Below are positions 58,301-64,000 of a stretch of DNA of 64,000 nt, one piece after another. The stretch is from positions 269,388 through 333,387 of the forward strand of contig NZ_BDCU01000008.1 in the NCBI RefSeq assembly GCF_001618425.1. The letters are read 5' to 3'. Position numbers and translations under genes: made by a program. The stretch is from Nocardia fusca NBRC 14340 (GTDB lineage: Bacteria > Actinomycetota > Actinomycetes > Mycobacteriales > Mycobacteriaceae). Below the pieces are notes generated by a model, which made no database searches, was not told where the DNA came from, and was given only the letters and a program-made list of their open reading frames with translations. Each line of letters opens with the position of its first letter. Positions within the stretch are counted from its first letter, which is position 1.

Positions 58301-60276
58301 ACGCCGTAGGGCAGCTGGAGCAGCAGCCAGGCGTTCTGGTAGATCGCCGGGCCCGCCTCGTCGGCCTGCGAGGAGATATTGTTCGCGAAGATGCCGCCGA
58401 TCTGGCTGATCAGCACGTACAGGATGATGGCGGCCGCCATCGTGCCGAACTGTTTGAGGCGGTTGTCCATCCCCCACAGCGGACGCAGGTCGATGCCCTG
58501 GCGGCGGATGGCGGGTAGCAGGCTGACGGCCTGCACGATGACGCCGAGAGTTACGCCGCAACCCAGCACGAGCAGCTTCGGGTCGCTCATCCGCACCGGG
58601 TCCAGAGTGATCTCCCCTGGCGTCAGCGCGTACAGGCCCAATACGACCAGGACCACCACATTGTTGAGTACCGGCGCCCAGGCGCCCGGTTTGAACGCGC
58701 CCCGGGTGTTCAGGACGGCGGTGAACAAGGCGGACAACCCGTAGAACAACACGGCGGGCACGAGCAGGAAGGTGAGTGCCGTGGTGAGGGCGGTGTTGAC
58801 CTTGCCGTCGGCCGAGACGAAGACATGGGTGGCCAGAATCGGCGCGGCCGCGGTGGCCAGCAGCGCGGCGGTGCCGAGGATGACCGAGGCCGCGGTGACC
58901 AGGCGCCGGATGAAGGCGGCGCCGCCGTCGGAGTCCTCCTGCTCGGCCCGGACCAGCGTCGGGACCACGATCGCCGTCAGCACCGCACCCAGCACCAGTT
59001 CGGCGATCATGTTCGGAATGAGGCTGGCCGAGGTGAACGAGCTGGCGATGGCCGGGCCCAGTACCGCCAGCAACAGCAGCTGTTTACCGAAACCGGTGAT
59101 ACGGCTGATCAGGGTGGCGATCGCGATCGACCCGGAATCCTTCAGGAGCTTGGCCTGACTGTTGTCGGCCTTGTCCGGGGACGCGCCTGCGGCGGGTTTC
59201 TCCGCGACGGCGACCGCGGCCATCCGGCCCGTGTCCGGCCGGTTGTGCGCGGGAACCGCGGTAGCGGAAGCCGGCGCGGGTTCCCGGCCCGGCGGTACCC
59301 GGCGGAACGGCTGGGAGGCCGGCCCCTGGCGTGGCGCGGGCGCCGGCTGCTGCGGCGCGGGCCGGTTACGCACCCGGGGCTGCGAGTCCGGTGCCTGCGG
59401 CCTGGCCTGGGGAGGCATCGGCGGCCGATCCGGGGCGCCGGTGCGACCCGGTGGCGGACCACCGGCGGGTGGTGGCTGCATCGGCCGCATCCGTTGCGCG
59501 GGGAACGGTTCGGAGGACGGGCCCGCGGCGGGGGCACCGTCGGGTCGGGGGCGTTGGGGAGGACGGCCGTCGTCGGGTCGTCCCTGGGCCGGCGGGCGGG
59601 CACCGGGTGCCGGCGGCCGGCCCGGACCGGGCATGGGTGACCGGCCCGGGGGCGGCTGCGGGCGGCCACCTCGCATCGGCGGTACGGCGGCCTGCGCGGG
59701 CCCCGGGGGTGTGGACCGTTGCTCGGGGGTAACGGCCGGGCGGGCACCCGATCGTGGCGCGGACCGCTGGTCGGGTGGGACGGCCGGACGGGCACCCGAC
59801 GGTGGCGCGGACCGTTGCTCGGGCGGGACCGCCGGACGGGCACCCGACGGTGGTCCGGAGCGCTGGTCGGGGGGTACGGCCGGGCGGGACCTCGGCGGCG
59901 GATTCGTGGGCCGCCCGGGCGGCTGGTTCCGGGGCACGCGTGGATCCGGCTGCTGCGGCCGGTTGGGGGCATAGCGGTCCTCCCCCGGATGCGGTCCGGG
60001 GCGAGGCCCCGGTCCCGGACGCGGGCCGGGCGGGACGGATCGATCCGCCGGAGGGCCGGGACGCTCGGGCCGGCGCATCTGCGGTGGCGGCTCCCGGAAC
60101 GCGCCGGGGCGGTCGCGGTCCAGTTCCGGATCGCCGGGATGTCCGGTCATATCCGTCTCCGAGCCGGGAGACCGAGGTGCTCGCTCCCACGGTGCGCTGG
60201 GGGACCGGCGGGCTCGTGGACCGTCGGGTTGTCGACCGGGCTGCTGCCGATGAGCGGAGGATTCATCGTCGCTCAT
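55387..60276 (-). CDS. murJ: MurJ/MviN lipid II flippase fused to pseudokinase and extracellular domain
   Basis: The 1629-residue protein has five parts. A Pro/Arg-rich disordered N-terminus (~1-375) is followed by a 14-helix MurJ core (~377-905) and a linker (~906-1130). A pseudokinase (~1130-1370) and, after one membrane helix (~1415-1442), an extracellular domain complete it. The pseudokinase lacks key residues: VALTFVD replaces VAIK, and HRD and DFG are absent. In mycobacteria PknB phosphorylates this domain and FhaA binds it. The M. tuberculosis protein is about 1184 residues, so this one is longer mainly in disordered regions. ATG 60276 has AGGAGG upstream; 60279 alternative. Confidence 0.95.
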   Translation of the reverse strand: MSDDESSAHRQQPGRQPDGPRARRSPSAPWERAPRSPGSETDMTGHPGDPELDRDRPGAFREPPPQMRRPERPGPPADRSVPPGPRPGPGPRPGPHPGEDRYAPNRPQQPDPRVPRNQPPGRPTNPPPRSRPAVPPDQRSGPPSGARPAVPPEQRSAPPSGARPAVPPDQRSAPRSGARPAVTPEQRSTPPGPAQAAVPPMRGGRPQPPPGRSPMPGPGRPPAPGARPPAQGRPDDGRPPQRPRPDGAPAAGPSSEPFPAQRMRPMQPPPAGGPPPGRTGAPDRPPMPPQARPQAPDSQPRVRNRPAPQQPAPAPRQGPASQPFRRVPPGREPAPASATAVPAHNRPDTGRMAAVAVAEKPAAGASPDKADNSQAKLLKDSGSIAIATLISRITGFGKQLLLLAVLGPAIASSFTSASLIPNMIAELVLGAVLTAIVVPTLVRAEQEDSDGGAAFIRRLVTAASVILGTAALLATAAAPILATHVFVSADGKVNTALTTALTFLLVPAVLFYGLSALFTAVLNTRGAFKPGAWAPVLNNVVVLVVLGLYALTPGEITLDPVRMSDPKLLVLGCGVTLGVIVQAVSLLPAIRRQGIDLRPLWGMDNRLKQFGTMAAAIILYVLISQIGGIFANNISSQADEAGPAIYQNAWLLLQLPYGVIGVTLLTAIMPRLSRNAANDDTPAVVDDLSAATRLTMIALIPIVTFLTIAGPQVGDALFGYARFAEDASRLGTAVSFSAFTLIPYSLVLIHLRVFYAREQAWTPTWIILGITTIKILFSALAPFIAESSQQVVIVLGVATGLGFTTGAVIGGYLLHRSLGDLRMANVGRTVSRVLLASLAGGAVMLIADRVMGLDRLTESLGGPGSFIRVGITAIVMFAVAFGLMRLAGIPEVVAITVAVSRRLGITPPAPEIDLGPAEEEYATRVLHRPDPYLAYSGFDSAMDAQSTMVLPVIRPDSVERTGAGQFPYPVRQTSTRGRTAEVAAYQGEGGPRVSDDAVGERPAADSSSNPASGRMSTDVPPGQTEPGDPHTQRGVGGPSAHDPAYPAEQRAESGPYPHDDETARFTGGSDDGYEPEEPGEHLSEEQLHQTGATVSATDPVYDTGMIPVPPMTRSSRVQRGPELIPGASVAGGRYRLLAGHGGARGLRFWQALDIKLDREVALTFVDADQKAAGNSGQDGPQAILSRTLRLGRINSPGLARVLDVVRGSSGGIVVAEWTPGRSLREMAETVPSPIGAARAIRVLASATEMAHRSGGALSIDHPDRIRISASGDAVLAFPGTLGDADPQSDVRGLGAMLYALMTARWPLRQGGTIGNAATVGGLPPADFGPDGTPVEPRQIRPEVPFEISAVAVRSLEPDKGVRTAATIQHVLEQASVVDQKTDFIPVLRLGQRAPAPADESLADPELLAAEREKSQRMMWIMVALGILTALVVGIVIWWLVSVFAPGDSSEPLNEQKVIGLTTSRAPDASETSAGPSSAPAAADGVPVPASGVVVFSPEGTPDDPSGAATTTDGDPATSWRTDQYFQQFPALKKGVGLLATLPSPATLTKVSITSSTPGTSVEIRTSPTEAATLDQTQLVGTAVLGDGVTEVPIQTDQSARYVLIWVTGLGNSGAQFQSSIAELGFEAER

Positions 60277-60602
60277 CATGCCTCCTGTATCGCCCGGAAC
60301 CCGCGCGGCGGTTGTCCCCTGTGTCGCGTCGAACACATTGTCTCGGCGTTCGCGCGCGACGAACGGGCCGTAATGCGTCCGACTACGCACCGGCACCCGG
60401 GTGAACCCGGGCAGCCGGTGCGCACCCCTCCATCTTCCATGGGTCGTGGGTCCGGGTCACCCTCTCCCGGCCGTGTGCAGCGCACCTGGCCGGGAGAGCG
60501 CCGGAGCCGGCCGATGAACATGCAGCGGCCGCGCAGCACGCGGCACACGAGATCCTCGGGAAACTGCCCCGGTCTCCGTCCCGTCGGCGGGGGAATCGCC
60601 CG
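60277..60602. other. murJ-DUF6049 gap
   Basis: No coding frame is supported. It holds a nested inverted repeat at 60387-60421 and probably the murJ promoter. Confidence 0.6.
60387..60421 (-). terminator. Nested stem-loop between the DUF6049 gene and murJ
   Basis: Outer arms GCACCGGC/GCCGGTGC flank an inner CCCGGG-TGAA-CCCGGG. It lies about 180 bases past the DUF6049 stop, so it is either a late terminator or a leader structure of murJ. Confidence 0.4.
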
Positions 60603-63230
60603 CTACACCCGTTCCCGGCCGCGGGCCGTCCGGCGCCTCGCCTCCCGGGCCGCCTCGCTCACCTGTGGTCCGGAGCTGCCCCGTCCACGCCGACGCGCCC
60701 GGCCCAACCGGACGACCCGCTGCCGCAACCCGGGATCGATACCTTTGTCGGCGGGATCGCGTTTGCCGTGGAAACGCCGCCACAACCGGCGCCCGGCCAG
60801 CAGGAACAGCAGGGCGGCCGCGCATGCGGTGATGATCGCCAGAATCTGGCCGTAGGCGTTGGATCGCACCGAGATCGAGGTGGCGTAGCCCAGCGGCACC
60901 CCCTCCGGGGTGCTCAGCGAGATCGGCACCACGAGTTTGCGGCTGTCACTGACCTCGGTCGGGATCTGGAACGACCGGGTACCACGCGGCGGCAGCAACT
61001 GCTCACCGATATCGGTGATCTTGGTTTCCGCCGGTGCGTCGATCCGGAACCTGATCCGCACCGAAACGGGCAGATCGTTGCGGGCGACCAGCAGGAGCGG
61101 ACTCGACTCGGAGGCCAGTGTGTACACCCCGCCGGGCGGCAGCACCGATACCGACCGGAAGATCTCGTCGACCGTCGATGTCGCCTTCTCGATCCGTCGC
61201 GCAGCGAAGACCTCGGCCTGCGCGGTGGGACCACCGCGCCGATCGGACAGCGACAGCGCGCGCACCAGATCGTCGCGCAGCGGATCGAGATAGGCGCGCG
61301 GGGTCGGCGCCGCCTCGGGCACCTCCACCATTGCCTGCAGCAGCTGCGAGATGCGATGCGACTGGTCGCGGGCGGGGGTCGCGAAATGGACCGGCACCGC
61401 CTCCGCGGCCGCCTCCGGTAGCGGGGCCAGCTGATACGGGACAGGATCGGGCGCCTGACCGACGAGATCGTCGAACGGCCGGGGATCGACCAGTTTGTTC
61501 TCGACCAGCAGGTCGAGCTGGCGCAGCAGCGCGGCGGCCTCGTCCCGGTTCGCGCCCCACTGCTGCGGCGGCACGATCAACTGCGATCGCGGCCGGCCCG
61601 GATCGGTCTGCAGTGCCCGCCAGGACACCGCCCCGAGCGCATCCTGCAGCCGCGCGGTCCGGGAATCGTTGGTCACCGCGTATCGCGCCGCTTCCGGTAC
61701 ATAGGCCGGGGTGGGCGGATTGGATCCGACGCCCGCCAGCGCGGCCGCGGGCCAGATGTCGAAGGTCGCCACGCGCAGCGCCGGATCGGCCGTCGAGGAA
61801 CCGCCACCGCCCGGCTGCGCCGGTGCGGCGCCCGCCGGGGTCTGTGCCGGCGTGCCGGGATCCGGCTGCGCAGCGTCGTCGGCGGTGTCACCGGCGGGTA
61901 CCGCATCGGGGGTGTCGCCGGACTCGGGAGCCGGCGCGGGCGGTGGAACCGCGCCCGGTACACCGGGCAGCCGTACCAGATCGGGGACCGACGCGTACGG
62001 GTCGCCGGCACCGCCCTCGGGCGCCACCGCGTTGGCGGCCAGCACCGCGGTCCCGAAGCCCTGGTTCTTCAGGAGCTGCGCCGCGCCCTGGTCCAGACTG
62101 CTGGAGTCGGGCAGGCTCACACCGCGAACGGATCGGGTGTTCAGGATGGAATCGACGATCGTCGCCGGCGCATCCAGCGCCCGCGCGGTGAGCGCGGGGT
62201 CGGCGGCCGCCGCGAGCGCCGCGATATCGACCTGGGCGAAGGGCAGCGCCACCGTGCACATCGACGACGCCAGATTCCGCAACCGATCCAGCCAGGCTTT
62301 CGCGGATTCGGTCCCCGAACCCGGACGCGTCGCGCCGTCCGGATCGGACGGACTGGCCAGCACTCGGTAATCGCTGGTCATGGCCTGCACGGTGAGCAGC
62401 AGATCGGGATCGATCGCCAGGCAGACCGCCGAAGACGGCCCGTCGGCCGCCCGATCGTCACCGAAAACCGACTCCAAGGCGCCCACCAGCTCGTCCAACC
62501 GGCCGCCGCGGCTCACCGACGCGGCCAGCTCGTCGTCGGTCAGCTCGACCTCACGATCCAGGTCGCCGGTCTGCCCCGCCACCATGCGGGGGCGATCGGC
62601 CAGCGGCCACAGGAGGGTGGTCTGCACCGGCGGTGCGGCGGGCGCGGGCAGCGGCGGAGCGCTCCCGTCCGCGGCCGCCGGCAACCCCAGCACCGGCAAC
62701 AGGAACCGCGCATCGTCCAATCGTGCCTGGCCACCGTAGTCGGGAGTCCCGTTCACGTTCAGCAGCAGCGGGTACACACCCGGTTCGGTGATGTTCAGCG
62801 AAGTCCCCGACGCGTCCCGCAGCGGGACGGACATGGTGAACTGCTGGCGCTGTCCGGGTTCCAGCCGCACCGCGACATCCTGGAAAGGCGTCGGAAGCTC
62901 GTAGTTCACCTGATCCAGCTTCAGCGCCGTACGCAACTCGCTGGGGTCCGATACCGGCCGCGCCCGCTGCACCCGCACGGCCACCTCGTCGACCCCGCGG
63001 TCACCGATATTGGTGACCGTGCCCGCCACCGTGAGCACCGGCTCACTCTGCGCGGTGACGGTGCCCGGACTCACCGAATCGAGGGACAACTTCAAGAACT
63101 GCGGCATCGAGGTGTCCTCGGCCGACCCCGTGGGCTGGGCCTGAGCCGGGGATCCGAGCAGCGCGGGCAGCGCCGCCGAACCGAGGATGGTCAGGATCAC
63201 GAGCATGATCCGACTCAGTCCACGCGTCAT
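60603..63230 (-). CDS. DUF6049 secreted/membrane protein (Rv3909 family)
   Basis: The 875-residue protein has a signal peptide (~1-32, ending AQAQ), a large extracellular region rich in beta-strand motifs and one C-terminal membrane helix (~808-830) with a short basic tail. It is the conserved upstream partner of murJ across mycolic-acid actinobacteria; its function is unknown but probably envelope-related. Its ATG overlaps the Nudix gene stop by four bases. Confidence 0.9.
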   Translation of the reverse strand: MTRGLSRIMLVILTILGSAALPALLGSPAQAQPTGSAEDTSMPQFLKLSLDSVSPGTVTAQSEPVLTVAGTVTNIGDRGVDEVAVRVQRARPVSDPSELRTALKLDQVNYELPTPFQDVAVRLEPGQRQQFTMSVPLRDASGTSLNITEPGVYPLLLNVNGTPDYGGQARLDDARFLLPVLGLPAAADGSAPPLPAPAAPPVQTTLLWPLADRPRMVAGQTGDLDREVELTDDELAASVSRGGRLDELVGALESVFGDDRAADGPSSAVCLAIDPDLLLTVQAMTSDYRVLASPSDPDGATRPGSGTESAKAWLDRLRNLASSMCTVALPFAQVDIAALAAAADPALTARALDAPATIVDSILNTRSVRGVSLPDSSSLDQGAAQLLKNQGFGTAVLAANAVAPEGGAGDPYASVPDLVRLPGVPGAVPPPAPAPESGDTPDAVPAGDTADDAAQPDPGTPAQTPAGAAPAQPGGGGSSTADPALRVATFDIWPAAALAGVGSNPPTPAYVPEAARYAVTNDSRTARLQDALGAVSWRALQTDPGRPRSQLIVPPQQWGANRDEAAALLRQLDLLVENKLVDPRPFDDLVGQAPDPVPYQLAPLPEAAAEAVPVHFATPARDQSHRISQLLQAMVEVPEAAPTPRAYLDPLRDDLVRALSLSDRRGGPTAQAEVFAARRIEKATSTVDEIFRSVSVLPPGGVYTLASESSPLLLVARNDLPVSVRIRFRIDAPAETKITDIGEQLLPPRGTRSFQIPTEVSDSRKLVVPISLSTPEGVPLGYATSISVRSNAYGQILAIITACAAALLFLLAGRRLWRRFHGKRDPADKGIDPGLRQRVVRLGRARRRGRGSSGPQVSEAAREARRRTARGRERV

Positions 63231-63763
63231 CGCTTGCCGGTCTCCATCCGGTCGATCAGGCGGTTCGCCACCTCGGCCAGCCTCCGCTCATCCGCGTAGG
63301 CCAGCCTCGAGTTCAATTCGCTCAGCGGTACCCAGTCCACCTGGGTGACCTCGACATCCGCGTCGGACAATTCGCCACCGACCGAACGCAGCAGAAAATG
63401 ATGCACCGTTTTGTGTACCCGCCGACCCTCGGTGACGAACCAGTAATCGATACTGCCCAATTCGGCGACCACGACACCCTGGATACCGGTCTCCTCGGCG
63501 ACCTCCCGGATCGCCGTTTGTTCCGAGGATTCGCCCTCTTCGATATGTCCTTTGGGCAGCGACCATAGCAGTCGGCCACGCCGGTCGGTACGGCCGATCA
63601 AAGCGGCACAGCGCGCCTCCGGCGGACCGTCCAGCCCTTCGACCACCAAACCCCCGGCCGAAGTCTCCCGCACGGTACGCATACGAGGTTTCGCCGCACC
63701 ACCGGCCGAACCACGACGCCGCGGCTGGCGGCGTCTACTGTTCGCACGATCGGCCGGAGACAC
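63227..63763 (-). CDS. Nudix hydrolase (MutT4-like, Rv3908 family)
   Basis: The 178-residue protein has an intact Nudix box GHIEEGES...REVAEETG. It hydrolyses nucleoside diphosphates linked to another group; the in vivo substrate is uncertain. A basic 30-residue N-terminus precedes the domain. The GTG start is weakly supported. Its operon continues to the DUF6049 gene. Confidence 0.93.
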   Translation of the reverse strand: MSPADRANSRRRQPRRRGSAGGAAKPRMRTVRETSAGGLVVEGLDGPPEARCAALIGRTDRRGRLLWSLPKGHIEEGESSEQTAIREVAEETGIQGVVVAELGSIDYWFVTEGRRVHKTVHHFLLRSVGGELSDADVEVTQVDWVPLSELNSRLAYADERRLAEVANRLIDRMETGKR

Positions 63764-64000
63764 TACGCAATACTAGAGCAGTGTTTATCGGCGCCGCCTC
63801 CGGCGTCGCGGGGTCGAGGCCCCCTCGGTCCCGTCGTTCAGCGCCCGAGACTCGCGCTTCGCGCATGGCACTTCGGGCGCTGAACGGCGGGACGGGCCTC
63901 GACCTTTGTGGGCCTCGCCGAACTCGGCGCCGAGAGGGTGCGGCCTTCCACGGATGAATCAACATGCGACCCGGACATCGAATGCCCACGCAACCCGCAT
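63764..64000. other. Window-end non-coding sequence
   Basis: No gene is supportable. Relatives have a divergent pcnA next, which would begin beyond base 64000. The sequence is dominated by the 93-bp inverted repeat at 63812-63904. Confidence 0.5.
63812..63904. repeat. 93-bp imperfect inverted repeat
   Basis: Inner arms GTTCAGCGCCCGA (63836-63848 with 63873-63885) and outer arms GGTCGAGGCCC (63812-63822 with 63894-63904) are both perfect. The intervening parts are partly paired. The structure resembles a dispersed palindromic unit but only one copy is in this window. Confidence 0.8.

Noticed and set aside
63735..63989. 84-residue minus-strand frame at the window end
   Set aside because: It runs straight through the 93-bp inverted repeat and overlaps the Nudix start; not coding.

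Overview
The window is the replication-origin region of a high-GC mycolic-acid actinobacterium (order Mycobacteriales). The family is most likely Nocardiaceae, probably Nocardia. This rests on gene order (fhaA-fhaB-pstP-rodA-pbpA-pknA-pknB; gyrB-gyrA-DUF3566; recF-dnaN-oriC-dnaA-rpmH-rnpA-yidD-yidC-jag-rsmG-parA-parB; cwlM-trxA-trxB-anti-sigma-sigM-murJ-DUF6049-nudix). It closely follows the origin region of Mycobacterium tuberculosis, read from Rv0020c through Rv0001 and on to Rv3908. Species cannot be fixed from the sequence alone.

Layout. 1-2.6 kb: end of a SpoIIM-like membrane protein, an 840-base non-coding stretch with a 24-bp perfect palindrome, a short-chain dehydrogenase with two KstR-type operators, and tRNA-Leu. 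2.8-12.8 kb: the cell-wall/Ser-Thr kinase cluster, most genes overlapping by 1-4 bases. 12.8-15.5 kb: trpG/pabA, crgA, a PH-domain protein and a rhomboid protease. 15.6-26 kb: an accessory stretch with a DrrAB-type ABC exporter, a 6C small RNA, two MpaB/DUF2236 oxygenase-like proteins, a thioesterase, a cold-shock protein, a methyltransferase, four regulators (XRE, HxlR, TetR and their operators), an imine-reductase-like enzyme, tRNA-Ala, tRNA-Ile and a 35-residue DLW-39 microprotein. 26-35.8 kb: DUF3566, gyrA, gyrB, DUF721, recF, dnaN. About 36.0-37.1 kb: oriC, with many DnaA boxes and a 51-bp near-continuous inverted repeat. A PF06475-type gene lies between oriC and dnaA. dnaA encodes an unusually long 742-residue protein. 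41-49.7 kb: rpmH through parB, interrupted by a 2.9-kb stretch with no convincing gene but three parS-like sites. 49.9-63.8 kb: GNAT-like protein, catalytically degenerate CwlM, thioredoxin system, SigM and its anti-sigma factor, a 1629-residue MurJ-pseudokinase fusion, DUF6049 protein and a Nudix hydrolase.

How it fits together. The window holds the chromosome initiator, its target and clamp loader substrate (dnaA, oriC, dnaN), the segregation system (parA, parB and seven parS-like sites between 14.5 and 47.7 kb), and the gyrase genes. It also holds a peptidoglycan-control circuit in two arms either side of oriC. The kinases PknA/PknB, phosphatase PstP, FHA readers FhaA/FhaB and synthesis machinery RodA/PbpA lie on one side. 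Two known PknB effectors, the MurJ pseudokinase and CwlM, lie on the other. No mobile element, CRISPR array or defence system was seen. The most unusual signals are the oriC architecture (51-bp hairpin, inserted gene, palindromic DnaA-box pairs outside oriC), the long DnaA linker, and the parS-bearing gene desert.
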